This document shows, piece by piece, positions 39,803 through 48,859 of a stretch of DNA of 64,000 nt. The notes under the pieces are model-generated. The model did no database searches. It worked only from the letters and a program-made list of their open reading frames with translations, and was not told the origin of the DNA. Numbering within the stretch: position 1 is the stretch's first letter; the number at the start of each line of letters is the position of its first letter. Made by a program: the position numbers and the translations under genes. Source of the stretch: an uncultured Pelagibacteraceae bacterium (lineage in GTDB: Bacteria > Pseudomonadota > Alphaproteobacteria > Pelagibacterales > Pelagibacteraceae); NCBI GenBank assembly GCA_902636075.1, contig CACPQM010000002.1:62001-126000 (forward strand), in the 5' to 3' direction.

Positions 39803-41260
39803 ATGAATTCGATAGTAATAGGATCAGGTTTTGGTGGTATGGCTGCAGCATTAAGGTTAAAAGCTAAAGGCCATAATGTAACATTGATTGAAAAACATGA
39901 AGATTTAGGTGGACGAGCAAGAGTCTTTAAAAAAAATGGATTTACATTTGATGGTGGTCCAACTGTGATAACAGCGCCTTACTTGATTGATGAATTATTT
40001 CAGCTTTTTAATAAAAATTCAAAAGATTATTTAGAAATAAAATCTTTAAAAACTTGGTATCAGTTTGTTTTTGAAGATGGTTTTAAGTTTGACTATTCTG
40101 GAGATGAAGAAGAAATGATTAATCAAATAAAAAAGATTAATGAAAAAGATGTAAACGGATATAAAAATTTAGTTAATTTTACAAAAAAAATTTTTGATAA
40201 AGGTTTTACTGAACTTTCAGATGTTCCATTTGATAAACCTTCTTTTATGTTAAAGCAAATACCCTCTTTATTTAGTCTTAAAAGTTATAAATCTGTTTAC
40301 GGTTTAGTTTCCTCTTATATAGAAAATGAAAAATTAAGAAGATTACTTAGTATGCATCCACTGTTGGTAGGTGGTAATCCCTTCACAACAACATCAATAT
40401 ATGGATTAATTTTGTATTTAGAAAAAAAATGGGGAATTCATTATTCAATGGGTGGTACTGGTCAAATAATAAATGGAATGGAAAAATTAATGAATGAAGA
40501 ACATATAAAAATATTAAAAGGTTGCGAAGTAAATAAGATCATATCAAATAAAAATAAAATAACTGGGGTTGAACTAAACAATGGGGATAAAATAGAAACA
40601 GATAATGTTATTTGTAACGCAGATCCACCTGCAGTTTACTCAAAATTAGCAAACACAAATAGTAGTAATTCTATTTTTAATTGGAAAATGAAAAGAATGG
40701 AATATTCAATGGGTTTGTTTGTTTATTACTTTGGAACCAAAAAAGTTTACGAAAATGTTGAACATCATACAATCAAATTTGGAGATAAGTACAAAGAACA
40801 CTTGGACGATATTTTTAACAATAAAAAATTAAATAATGATATTAGTTACTATTTACATAGACCAACAGCTACAGACAAATCGATGGCGCCCGATAATCAT
40901 GATTGTTTTTATGTGTTAGTGCCAGTTCCTAATAACCAATCTGGTATAGATTGGTCTATTGAAGGAGATAAAATGAAAAACTTAGTTATTAAAAAAATGG
41001 AGGAGAGTTTATTGCCTAATCTAAGTGAAAATATCATTGAAGATTTTTACTTAACTCCAGATTATTTCGAGAAAGAGTTAAATACAAAATATGGCTCTGG
41101 TTTTTCTATTCAACCAAAATTTACCCAATCAGCTTATTTTAGATTTCATAATAAGTCAGAGATTTTTGATGGTTTATATTTTGTTGGAGCAGGTACTCAT
41201 CCTGGAGCAGGTGTGCCAGGAGTACTATCTTCAGCAAAAGTCTTAGACAAAATTTTGTAA
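39803..41260 (+). CDS. crtI: Phytoene desaturase
   Basis: CrtI turns phytoene into lycopene by stepwise desaturation. The 485-residue flavoprotein opens with GSGFGGMAAALRLKAKGHNVTLIEKHEDLGGRA (GxGxxG at 7-12), and the C-terminal signature GLYFVGAGTHPGAGVPGVLSSAKV is typical of CrtI. It is the first gene of a carotenoid/retinal operon; its TAA overlaps crtB by one base (TAATG). Confidence 0.96.
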   Translation: MNSIVIGSGFGGMAAALRLKAKGHNVTLIEKHEDLGGRARVFKKNGFTFDGGPTVITAPYLIDELFQLFNKNSKDYLEIKSLKTWYQFVFEDGFKFDYSGDEEEMINQIKKINEKDVNGYKNLVNFTKKIFDKGFTELSDVPFDKPSFMLKQIPSLFSLKSYKSVYGLVSSYIENEKLRRLLSMHPLLVGGNPFTTTSIYGLILYLEKKWGIHYSMGGTGQIINGMEKLMNEEHIKILKGCEVNKIISNKNKITGVELNNGDKIETDNVICNADPPAVYSKLANTNSSNSIFNWKMKRMEYSMGLFVYYFGTKKVYENVEHHTIKFGDKYKEHLDDIFNNKKLNNDISYYLHRPTATDKSMAPDNHDCFYVLVPVPNNQSGIDWSIEGDKMKNLVIKKMEESLLPNLSENIIEDFYLTPDYFEKELNTKYGSGFSIQPKFTQSAYFRFHNKSEIFDGLYFVGAGTHPGAGVPGVLSSAKVLDKIL

Positions 41261-42111
41261 TGGAGAAAAAGAGTTTTCTATCAATATACGCAAAATCATT
41301 TAACTGGGCTGGTTTTTTTCTTCCTAAAGAAACTTATTTGAAATGTTCTGATTTATATGATTTTTGTAGAACTTTAGACAATATAGCAGACGATGAAGGT
41401 GCAATTGATGTCAAATTAAGAAGATTTTTAAACTTCAAAAATAATTTTATAAATAAAGAATTTCAGAACCGTATAATTGAAAATATGTGGGTACTAATTA
41501 ATAAATATAATATTTCTACAAAAATTGTAGATGATTTATTTGATGGTGTTGAGTCTGATATTCAAAATGAAGTAAAATTAAATTCAAAAAAGGAATTATT
41601 AATTTATTCATATAGAGTAGCAGGAACTGTTGGATTAATGATGGCAAAAATTCTAAATGTTACAGACTCTATTTCTCTTAAATCAGCTATAGATTTAGGT
41701 ATAGCAATGCAGCTTACAAATATTTCTAGAGATGTAATAGAAGACTCTAAAAATAAAAGGTTTTATATAAAGCATAATTTTGAAACCATAAAAGAAACAT
41801 TGGCAACTGCAGATTTATTTTACGATAGTAGCTTTTCTTCAATAAAGGATATTCCATTAAGTCTGAGATTCTCAATCTTAGTTGCAAGAAGAGTTTATAG
41901 GCAAATAGGTAGAAATATTATTAAAAAGCAAACAATTCAAAATTACAACCAATCAGGCAAAATTTTTGTTACAAATAGTGGTAAGATGTTGCAAACATTA
42001 TTATCTATATTTGACTTGCTAAAACTATCATTGATTAAAAAACATAATCACCTTAGAGATAAAGAACACGAATTAATTAGTGAAGAAATAAATTTAGATG
42101 AAAGATTTTGA
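41260..42111 (+). CDS. crtB: Phytoene synthase
   Basis: CrtB joins two geranylgeranyl diphosphates into phytoene. The 283-residue protein has the first aspartate-rich motif DFCRTLDNIADDEG (D40, D44) and the second in TNISRDVIEDSKNKRFY. No GGPP synthase (crtE) lies in this window, so the substrate must come from elsewhere. It overlaps crtI by one base and crtY by 14 bases. Confidence 0.95.
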   Translation: MEKKSFLSIYAKSFNWAGFFLPKETYLKCSDLYDFCRTLDNIADDEGAIDVKLRRFLNFKNNFINKEFQNRIIENMWVLINKYNISTKIVDDLFDGVESDIQNEVKLNSKKELLIYSYRVAGTVGLMMAKILNVTDSISLKSAIDLGIAMQLTNISRDVIEDSKNKRFYIKHNFETIKETLATADLFYDSSFSSIKDIPLSLRFSILVARRVYRQIGRNIIKKQTIQNYNQSGKIFVTNSGKMLQTLLSIFDLLKLSLIKKHNHLRDKEHELISEEINLDERF

Positions 42112-43162
42112 TATTGTCATTATTGGTGGAGGTTGTGCAGGATTATCATTAGCATATGAATTAGAAATCAATAATAAGTTAAAAAATAAAACATTAGCTA
42201 TTATTGAACCAAGAGATGAATATAAAAAAGATAAAACTTGGTCTTTTTGGAAGACATTCCCACATAATTTTGAGGATTGTGTAAAAAAAAATTGGAAACA
42301 TTTCTCCATAAATGTGCCTCAAAAAACTAGACATCTAGAGTGTGATAATTTTCAGTATCAAAGTATTGATAGCGGGCTATTTTATGAGAAGATAAACAAC
42401 AAATTAAAAGAGAATAAGAATATTTCCTTTCACAAAAATGATCAAAATATAAATTTTGATAACTCTTTAGTATTTAATAGTGTTCCAAATTTAGATAATC
42501 AAAACTCTGGTCTTTGGCAACATTTCTGTGGGGTAGAAATAGAGACAAAAAAGGAATTTTTTGATGAAGAAATAATGAATCTAATGGATTTTGATTGTGA
42601 GCAGAGAGGAAGTGTTCATTTTTTTTATACACTTCCATATTCAAAAAAGACAGCGTTAGTTGAAACAACTTGGTTATCAGAAATGAATGACGATACCCAA
42701 AAAGATTATGATCAGCAAATTAAAAATTATATTGAGAATAATCTAAAAATAAAAGATTATAAGATTACATACAAAGAAGTGGGTAAAATACCTCTTTTTT
42801 ACCCAATAATTGAACACGTAAAAAATAAAATTAATATTGGAACAGCTGGTGGTATGACAAGGTTAAGTACTGGTTATACTTTTCTAAATATCCAAGAACA
42901 AAGTAAACATATAAGGGAAAATATCGAAAACATTAGTAAATTGAAAACTTTTCAAATTAAAAAAAAATATCAATTTCTTGATAATATTTTTTTAAAAGTT
43001 CTGAAAAATAATCCAAGCAAGATGCCAAATATTTTTTTTAGGATGTTTAACAATAAATCTAATACTGTTATAAAATTTTTGTCCAACAAAAGTAATTTTT
43101 TTGAAGATTTATCAATAATATTAAAAATGCCTAAATGGATTTTTATAAAAGCACTTTTTTAA
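42098..43162 (+). CDS. crtY: Lycopene beta-cyclase (CrtY type)
   Basis: CrtY cyclises lycopene to beta-carotene. The 354-residue flavoprotein starts with DIVIIGGGCAGLSLAYELE and EPRDEYKKDKTWSFW, the CrtY N-terminal signature. The mid-region MDFDCEQRGSVHFFYTLPYS and IGTAGGMTRLSTGYTF are also typical. It overlaps crtB by 14 bases; blh follows after 5. Confidence 0.94.
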   Translation: MKDFDIVIIGGGCAGLSLAYELEINNKLKNKTLAIIEPRDEYKKDKTWSFWKTFPHNFEDCVKKNWKHFSINVPQKTRHLECDNFQYQSIDSGLFYEKINNKLKENKNISFHKNDQNINFDNSLVFNSVPNLDNQNSGLWQHFCGVEIETKKEFFDEEIMNLMDFDCEQRGSVHFFYTLPYSKKTALVETTWLSEMNDDTQKDYDQQIKNYIENNLKIKDYKITYKEVGKIPLFYPIIEHVKNKINIGTAGGMTRLSTGYTFLNIQEQSKHIRENIENISKLKTFQIKKKYQFLDNIFLKVLKNNPSKMPNIFFRMFNNKSNTVIKFLSNKSNFFEDLSIILKMPKWIFIKALF

Positions 43163-43167
43163 ATTAA

Positions 43168-44061
43168 ATGATCAGAATTAATTTTTACCACTCTTTAATT
43201 TTTTTTAATTTATGCATACTTTTATCTGGCATAGAGTATCTGAGAGAAGGCAGTTTCTTGATAATTTCATTGTTTTTAATTTTAACAATTGGAATATCTC
43301 ATGGCTCTCTGGATCATATTAAAGGTAAGAAACTAATTAAATACTTTGGATATAAATCAATGAGTATTTTTTATTTGAGTTATTTACTTATTGGTGCAGT
43401 CATAATATTGATTTGGTTAATATTTCCAAAATCATTACTTTTCTTGTTTTTAATTATTGCTGCTTTTCATTTTGGTAAAGAGGACTCTGAATTTATTAAT
43501 CAAAAGAAAAACTTTGAATTAATTTATTTTTTTAAAGGATCATTAATAATTACCTCACCCTTATTTTTTCACAAAGAAGAAACAATTTCAATATTCGAGA
43601 CATTAAATTTTAATATTTCGAATAATTTAATAATATCTGACGAGATATTATTCGTACTTGTACTTTTATCTTTGATCTCTGGGATTATTTTATCATTTAA
43701 AAAAAATATTGAAGTTAAATCATTATTATTAATGGATTATTTATCTATAATAATCCTAAATTATTTTCTTAATCCAATAATTGCTTTTACGATTTACTTT
43801 TGCTTTCTGCATTCCATAAGGCACTCGATTTCTTTGATCAGAGAAATAAATAAAAATTTGACAAAAGGTTTACCAATATTCATTAAAAAAGCCATTCCAC
43901 TAACAATTTTGACAATTTTAGGATATATTATTTCAATATCAGTTCTGAATAATTATAACGAATTTAACGAAACTATATATCGGGTTATTTTTATTGGATT
44001 GGCCTCATTAACTTTTCCACATATATTGCTTGAATATTTAATTGAAAAAAATGAGCAATAA
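43168..44061 (+). CDS. blh: Beta-carotene 15,15'-dioxygenase, Brp/Blh family
   Basis: Blh splits beta-carotene into two retinals, the chromophore of proteorhodopsin. The 297-residue membrane protein has 7-8 predicted helices and the family's histidines in GISHGSLDHIKG, AAFHFGKED and CFLHSIRHS, thought to bind iron. Its presence implies a rhodopsin in the genome, though none is in this window. It overlaps the next small ORF by 11 bases. Confidence 0.94.
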   Translation: MIRINFYHSLIFFNLCILLSGIEYLREGSFLIISLFLILTIGISHGSLDHIKGKKLIKYFGYKSMSIFYLSYLLIGAVIILIWLIFPKSLLFLFLIIAAFHFGKEDSEFINQKKNFELIYFFKGSLIITSPLFFHKEETISIFETLNFNISNNLIISDEILFVLVLLSLISGIILSFKKNIEVKSLLLMDYLSIIILNYFLNPIIAFTIYFCFLHSIRHSISLIREINKNLTKGLPIFIKKAIPLTILTILGYIISISVLNNYNEFNETIYRVIFIGLASLTFPHILLEYLIEKNEQ

Positions 44062-44224
44062 AAATATTAATTTAATTGGTTGGATTTTATTCATTATTTC
44101 TGCAGTAGGTTTTATCATATCAAGTGTAGGAAGTTTTTGGGCTATGTTTGGAAGTCTTTTTTTTCTAGTTGCGTGTATTGTTTTTTTAATCCCTTTTTTT
44201 AGAAAGTACGAGAGTGAAAAATAA
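44051..44224 (+). CDS. Small membrane protein between blh and ispH, 57 residues, unknown
   Basis: From the ATG at 44051 the product has two hydrophobic helices (about 8-26 and 29-48) and a charged tail (RKYESEK). It overlaps blh by 11 bases and ispH by 11 bases, so all three are in one translationally coupled run. An ATG at 44042 would add three residues. I do not recognise a family. The position suggests a membrane partner for retinal or isoprenoid steps, or simple operon hitch-hiking. Confidence 0.7.
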   Translation: MSNKNINLIGWILFIISAVGFIISSVGSFWAMFGSLFFLVACIVFLIPFFRKYESEK

Positions 44225-45158
44225 TCATATAAAAATACTTTTAGCCGCTCCGAGAGGATTTTGTGCTGGTGTTGACAGAGCAATTGAAATTGTGAAGAAA
44301 AGCATAGAAAAATATGGCGCTCCTGTATATGTAAGACATGAAATAGTTCATAACAAACATGTAGTAGATGGTTTAAAAAAAATTGGCGCAATATTTGTTG
44401 AGGAGATTGATGAAATTGAGGATAAAACGAGGCCTGTTGTCTTTTCAGCTCATGGTGTACCAAAATCTGTTCCTCAAGAGGCAGAAAGTTTAAATATGAT
44501 TTTTGTAGATGCTACATGTCCGCTTGTATCTAAAGTTCATAGAGAAGCAGAAAATTTAGATAAAAAGGATGTTCAAGTTTTGCTTATAGGTCATAAAAAC
44601 CATCCTGAGGTAATTGGTACTATGGGGCAAGTCCCTGATGGAAAAATTGATCTTATAGAAACGATTGATGATGCAAAAAATTATGAAAGAGGTGAAAATA
44701 AAAAACTTGCTTATATAACACAAACAACATTGTCTATTGATGATACAAAAAATATTATAAATATTTTAAAAGAACGCTTTCCTGATATTCACGAGCCAAA
44801 AAAAGATGATATATGTTATGCAACTACGAATAGACAAGCAGCAGTAAAAAAAATTGCAAAAGAGTGTGATAATATGTTTGTGATCGGTAGTAGAAATTCA
44901 TCTAACTCAGTTAGATTGGTTGAAGTAGCAAAAAATAATGGATGTGAAAATGCTGAATTAATTCATTCAGAAAGCACTTTTCCATTAGAAAAAATATCTA
45001 AATGCAAAACAATAGGTATTTCATCTGGTGCTTCGGCTCCTGAAGTATTAGTTAATGAATTCATAGAAAATATTAAAAAAAAATTTACTGTAGAAATAGA
45101 GGAAGTTGAAATAGTAAAAGAGGATGTAACATTTAAAATTCCAGGAAAATTAAATTAA
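44214..45158 (+). CDS. ispH: 4-hydroxy-3-methylbut-2-enyl diphosphate reductase
   Basis: IspH makes IPP and DMAPP in the last MEP-pathway step with a [4Fe-4S] cluster. C17 (PRGFCAGVDRA) and the later cysteines in DATCPLVSK and DICYATTNRQAA are the ligands; SSGASAPEVLV is conserved. The 314-residue length is normal. The start is GTG at 44214, overlapping the small membrane ORF by 11 bases. It directly follows the carotenoid genes that use its products. Confidence 0.97.
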   Translation: MKNNHIKILLAAPRGFCAGVDRAIEIVKKSIEKYGAPVYVRHEIVHNKHVVDGLKKIGAIFVEEIDEIEDKTRPVVFSAHGVPKSVPQEAESLNMIFVDATCPLVSKVHREAENLDKKDVQVLLIGHKNHPEVIGTMGQVPDGKIDLIETIDDAKNYERGENKKLAYITQTTLSIDDTKNIINILKERFPDIHEPKKDDICYATTNRQAAVKKIAKECDNMFVIGSRNSSNSVRLVEVAKNNGCENAELIHSESTFPLEKISKCKTIGISSGASAPEVLVNEFIENIKKKFTVEIEEVEIVKEDVTFKIPGKLN

Positions 45159-46123
45159 TGGCTGTATATACAAGGATAAATCAAAACGATTTGAGCTTGA
45201 TCGAGAAAAACTTTAAGATTGGTAAAATCCACTCATTTTCTGGCATTAAAAAAGGAATTGAGAATACAAACTACTTAATAAAAACAAACAAAAAGAAAAT
45301 AATATTAACTATATTTGAAAAAAGAGTTCAAAAAAAAGATTTACCTTTTTTTATGAACTTAATGTTTGGTTTATCTAAACATAAAATTAAATGCCCAGAA
45401 CCAATTAAAAACAAAAAAGGTAAATACCTTTTTAAAATTAAAAATAAAACTGCGTGTTTGGTAAGTTTTTTAAAAGGAAAAGATAAAAATCAACTAAAAA
45501 CTAATGACTGTTTTCAAGTTGGAAAAAATGCTGCTCTGTTACATTTGGCTGCTAAAAAATTAAAATTATACAGAAAAAATTCATTATCTATAAATTCTTG
45601 GGAACCTTTACTAAATAGAATAGATAAAAGAATTAACAAACTTTCAAGTAATTTAATAAATATTATGCAAACTGACTTAATAGATATCAAGAAAAAGTGG
45701 CCAAAAAAAATGCCAAATGGAATAATACACAGCGATCTTTTTATTGATAATATTTTTTTCTATAAAAAAAAATATTACGGCTTTATAGATTTTTATTTTT
45801 CTGCAAATGATTTTTTGGCTTATGAATTAGCTACATGTGTAAATGCATTGTGTTTTAAAAAAAGAAATAAAATTTTTGTACTAGACAAAAGTAAATCTGC
45901 CCAATTATTAAGAGGTTACCAATCAATACGTAAATTAAATACTAAAGAAAAAAATAATTTCAATACTTTATGTAGAGGTTCAGCTTTAAGATATCTTCTT
46001 ACAAGATCATATGATTATTTAAATACTCCTAAAAAAGCATTAATTAAAATTAAAGATCCTAAAGAATATCTCGATAAATTAAATTTTCATAGAAAACTAA
46101 ATTCTTTTAGAGACTACAACTAA
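45158..46123 (+). CDS. thrB: Homoserine kinase (APH-fold, ThrB2 type)
   Basis: This phosphorylates homoserine in threonine synthesis. It is of the aminoglycoside-phosphotransferase fold rather than GHMP type: HSDLFIDN (191-198) gives catalytic D193 and N198, and the metal aspartate is in YGFIDFYFS. At 321 residues it matches the alphaproteobacterial form. The start overlaps the ispH stop by one base and the end overlaps rnhA by one base. thrC is at 47.4-48.8 kb on the other strand. Confidence 0.9.
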   Translation: MAVYTRINQNDLSLIEKNFKIGKIHSFSGIKKGIENTNYLIKTNKKKIILTIFEKRVQKKDLPFFMNLMFGLSKHKIKCPEPIKNKKGKYLFKIKNKTACLVSFLKGKDKNQLKTNDCFQVGKNAALLHLAAKKLKLYRKNSLSINSWEPLLNRIDKRINKLSSNLINIMQTDLIDIKKKWPKKMPNGIIHSDLFIDNIFFYKKKYYGFIDFYFSANDFLAYELATCVNALCFKKRNKIFVLDKSKSAQLLRGYQSIRKLNTKEKNNFNTLCRGSALRYLLTRSYDYLNTPKKALIKIKDPKEYLDKLNFHRKLNSFRDYN

Positions 46124-46545
46124 TGATAAAGATTTATACCGATGGGTCATGTTTAGGTAATCCAGGAAATGGTGGGTGGGCTGCAATCATTATAGAAAAT
46201 GAGAAGAAAACCCATATAAAAGGTAGCAAAAAAGATACCACAAATAATCAAATGGAATTACTTGCTCCTATAAAAGCTCTTAAAAAAATTCCTAAAGGTA
46301 GCAATGTTCAAATTTTTACAGACTCCACATATGTTAAGTCTGGAATTACAGAATGGATACATAATTGGAAGAAAAATGGTTGGATAACTGCAAATAAACA
46401 ACCTGTAAAAAATAAAAACCTTTGGACTGAATTAGATCTTATGACTAGTGAATTTGAAATAAAATGGATTTGGGTAAAAGGTCACTCCTCAGACAAATTA
46501 AATAATGAGGTTGATTTAATGGCTAGAGAGGCTGCATCAGTTTAA
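46123..46545 (+). CDS. rnhA: Ribonuclease HI
   Basis: RNase HI degrades RNA in RNA-DNA hybrids. The four carboxylates are visible: D in IYTDGSCLGNPG, E in NNQMELLAPIKAL, D in IFTDSTYVKSGI and D in NNEVDLMAREAA. WVKGHSSDKLNN has the active-site histidine loop. Length 140 residues. It overlaps thrB by one base. Confidence 0.97.
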   Translation: MIKIYTDGSCLGNPGNGGWAAIIIENEKKTHIKGSKKDTTNNQMELLAPIKALKKIPKGSNVQIFTDSTYVKSGITEWIHNWKKNGWITANKQPVKNKNLWTELDLMTSEFEIKWIWVKGHSSDKLNNEVDLMAREAASV

Positions 46546-46552
46546 TTAAAAG

Positions 46553-46921
46553 TTAATTTACAGGAATTGTAAAGCTTGGGGCGTAAGTTCTATGTTTATC
46601 TGTAATTGCATCTGTTATTCCAAGGTCAAAAAATAATACACTAGCACCTAGTTTTGCACCTTCAATACTACTAGCTATACCACCAACGCCAGTCTTGCCT
46701 GTCTCTGTCTTACAGTTAAATCTTAAAATATCATCTGATCTTCTAATCATGAATGTTCCAGGAACTTTTCCACTCCATGAACCCCTTTTATTAGTTAAAT
46801 TGCACGTGCCATCACTTCCATCACTGAAAGACAAGGCCACAGGAGTATTTGGATCGTTTACAATAGTCGCACAAGATGAAAGAATAATTGATGAAATTAA
46901 TACTAATAATAATTTATGCAT
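46553..46921 (-). CDS. Small outer-surface lipoprotein, unknown function
   Basis: The 122-residue product has a signal peptide ending in the lipobox LSSC (C17). The mature part is small, with NDPNTPVALSFSDGSDGTCNLTNKRGSW and a glycine/alanine-rich region (GVGGIASSIEGAKLGASVLFFDLGITDAI) that could insert in a membrane. Lgt at 14.8 kb would lipidate it. I do not recognise a function. A TATAAT (46937-46932, minus strand) ends 10 bases before the start. It faces rnhA tail to tail with 7 bases between. Confidence 0.8.
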   Translation of the reverse strand: MHKLLLVLISSIILSSCATIVNDPNTPVALSFSDGSDGTCNLTNKRGSWSGKVPGTFMIRRSDDILRFNCKTETGKTGVGGIASSIEGAKLGASVLFFDLGITDAITDKHRTYAPSFTIPVN

Positions 46922-46931
46922 AGTAAATGGT

Positions 46932-46937
46932 ATTATA
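46932..46937 (-). promoter_or_regulatory. -10 box of the small lipoprotein gene
   Basis: On the minus strand this reads TATAAT and ends 10 bases before the lipoprotein ATG. No clear -35 is placed. The predicted leader is only a few bases. Confidence 0.45.
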
Positions 46938-46955
46938 GATTTTGTAAGAATTAAA

Positions 46956-47441
46956 CTAAATAATACTCAAAATACTATCTGCTGAGGATATTCCGCAGTT
47001 TTTAGTTTCCTCTTCTTCTTGAATATTTTGCACTTTCAGGTTGTTTATAATCATCACATAACGATTAGATCTTATGCCCATACCTTTTGAATTTCTATCA
47101 ACTTCAGCACCAATTAGTTTTGTAAATGCCAAATAAGGATCGGCTAGCATAATTATATTTTCTCCAATATTGTTTGCCTCTCCCCAAGCATTCATCACAT
47201 ATGGATCATTTACAGCTAAGCAAAATATTTTATCAATACCTTTATCTAAGATTTGTTGAGCATTTTTAACATAACCCGGCAAGTGAAACTTGGAGCATGT
47301 AGCTGTGAATGCGCCAGGTAATCCGAATAATATTATTTTTTTTGATCCAAATACCTCAGAAATACTTTGTTCCTTGGGTTCACCATCAACTAAATGAAAG
47401 ATTTTTGTATCTGGGATTTGATCATTAATTTTTAGCTTCAT
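46956..47441 (-). CDS. Peroxiredoxin, Prx5-like
   Basis: This thiol peroxidase of 161 residues has the peroxidatic cysteine C49 in LPGAFTATCSKFHLPGY, the Prx5/redoxin signature. A second cysteine near the C-terminus (C150, in ETKNCGIS) could act as resolving cysteine. Reductant unknown; thioredoxin or glutaredoxin is usual. It overlaps thrC by 4 bases and follows it on the minus strand. Confidence 0.93.
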   Translation of the reverse strand: MKLKINDQIPDTKIFHLVDGEPKEQSISEVFGSKKIILFGLPGAFTATCSKFHLPGYVKNAQQILDKGIDKIFCLAVNDPYVMNAWGEANNIGENIIMLADPYLAFTKLIGAEVDRNSKGMGIRSNRYVMIINNLKVQNIQEEEETKNCGISSADSILSII

Positions 47442-48808
47442 AATTTGCTTTTAACGAAATTTTTTACTGCTTCCTTATCATTTTTTAATAGTTGAAAATT
47501 TTCCTCTTTACCATGAACATATTGAAGTTCTTTAGGTAGTTCTTCATGTTTATTTATAGCATTATCTGTTGCAGCTGGAAATTTACATGGATGGGCAGTA
47601 GACAAAACTACACAATCATTAAATGATAGCTTGTGTGCAGCACCTAGTCCAACTGCAGTATGCGGATCTAAAATAATATTATTTTTCTCAAAATTTTTCT
47701 TTATAATTTCTAAAGTTTCATTTTCATTACAACTTTCAGAAACAAAATCTTTTTGTATAATACCTAAGTTTGATTTATCAATTTTGTATTCATTTTGTTT
47801 TATTTTTTTCATTATATCTGATGTAATTTCAGCATTAGAGTTATTTACGTAATAAATTAGTCTTTCAAAGTTACTTGCCAATTGGATATCCATACTTGGA
47901 GAAAGTGTTTCTTTTACTTTTTTTGAAACATAATCACCATTTGAGATTGCTCTATGCAAAATATCATTTTCATTAGTCGCAACAATAAGTTTATCTATTG
48001 GTAATCCCATTTCTTTAGCAAGATATCCTGCAAAAACATCTCCAAAGTTTCCTGTGGGGACTGAAAAAGATATAGGTTTATCACTATCAAGTTTAAAATA
48101 AGTATAAAAATAATAAACAGCTTGGGCAATTATTCTTGCCCAATTAATAGAATTAACCCCTGACATATTTATTGATTTAGAAAAATCTAAATCTGAAAAC
48201 ATTTGCTTAACAATATTTTGACAATCATCAAAATTTCCATCTATTGCAATATTGAAAACATTTTCATCCTCAACCGTTGTCATTAACTTTCTTTGTACTG
48301 GTGAAATTCTATTATTAGGATGTAAGACAAAAATATTTAGGTTTGATTTTCCTTTAATTGCATCTATAGCGGCAGCACCTGTATCACCTGATGTAGCTAC
48401 AACAATATTAATTTTTTTATCATTATTACTTAAATAATATTCATACAAGTTACCAATAAACTGCATTGCTATATCTTTAAAAGCTAATGTTGGACCATGA
48501 AATAACTCTAATAATTTGATATCTCCAACATTTGATATTTTAACAACTTCTTTTTCTCTAAAAGTTGAATAAGATTTTTTAATTAATGATGAAAGATCAT
48601 CTTTTGAAATAAAGTCTGACGAAAATTGATTTATTATTTCAGTAGATAAATCATTATAATTTAGCCTTTTAAGATAAGATAGGTCTTCTGGAGAAAATTT
48701 TTTTATAGATTTAGGTACATAAAGTCCACCATCATCAGCTAAACCTTTAATGAAAACATCTTCAAAACTATATTCTTTTGAATTATCTCTTGTACTTACA
48801 TATCTCAT
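47438..48808 (-). CDS. thrC: Threonine synthase
   Basis: ThrC converts phosphohomoserine to threonine with PLP. The 456-residue protein begins with MRYVSTRDN and DGGLYVPKSI (typical of the long enterobacterial/yeast-like form). The cofactor lysine is K111 in HGPTLAFKDIAMQF, and VATSGDTGAAAIDA and SVPTGNFGDVFAGYLAK bind phosphate and cofactor. It follows ctaB on the same strand after 41 bases that include half of a long inverted repeat. Confidence 0.96.
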   Translation of the reverse strand: MRYVSTRDNSKEYSFEDVFIKGLADDGGLYVPKSIKKFSPEDLSYLKRLNYNDLSTEIINQFSSDFISKDDLSSLIKKSYSTFREKEVVKISNVGDIKLLELFHGPTLAFKDIAMQFIGNLYEYYLSNNDKKINIVVATSGDTGAAAIDAIKGKSNLNIFVLHPNNRISPVQRKLMTTVEDENVFNIAIDGNFDDCQNIVKQMFSDLDFSKSINMSGVNSINWARIIAQAVYYFYTYFKLDSDKPISFSVPTGNFGDVFAGYLAKEMGLPIDKLIVATNENDILHRAISNGDYVSKKVKETLSPSMDIQLASNFERLIYYVNNSNAEITSDIMKKIKQNEYKIDKSNLGIIQKDFVSESCNENETLEIIKKNFEKNNIILDPHTAVGLGAAHKLSFNDCVVLSTAHPCKFPAATDNAINKHEELPKELQYVHGKEENFQLLKNDKEAVKNFVKSKL

Positions 48809-48829
48809 GAATTTTTTTTACCATTTTCC

Positions 48830-48859
48830 TATAAAATAAATAGAATTATTTATTTTATA
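48830..48859. repeat. 30-base perfect inverted repeat at the ctaB 3' end
   Basis: Arms TATAAAATAAATA (48830-48842) and TATTTATTTTATA (48847-48859) are perfect complements around a GAAT loop. The structure covers the ctaB stop codon and part of the thrC leader. The RNA stem would be all A-U, 13 pairs. There is no U-tract after it in the direction of transcription, so it is not a standard terminator. Confidence 0.6.

Noticed and set aside
39803..44061. Horizontally acquired carotenoid island
   Set aside because: Base composition and gene packing match the flanks, and no repeats, integrase or tRNA border it; transfer cannot be supported from this sequence.
44038..44463. 141-codon open frame on the minus strand
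   Set aside because: It is antisense to the small membrane protein and ispH; its composition is that of a reverse-strand shadow and it has no family pattern.
48830..48859. Intrinsic terminator after ctaB
   Set aside because: The stem is A-U only and no U-tract follows in the direction of transcription, so it was listed only as an inverted repeat.
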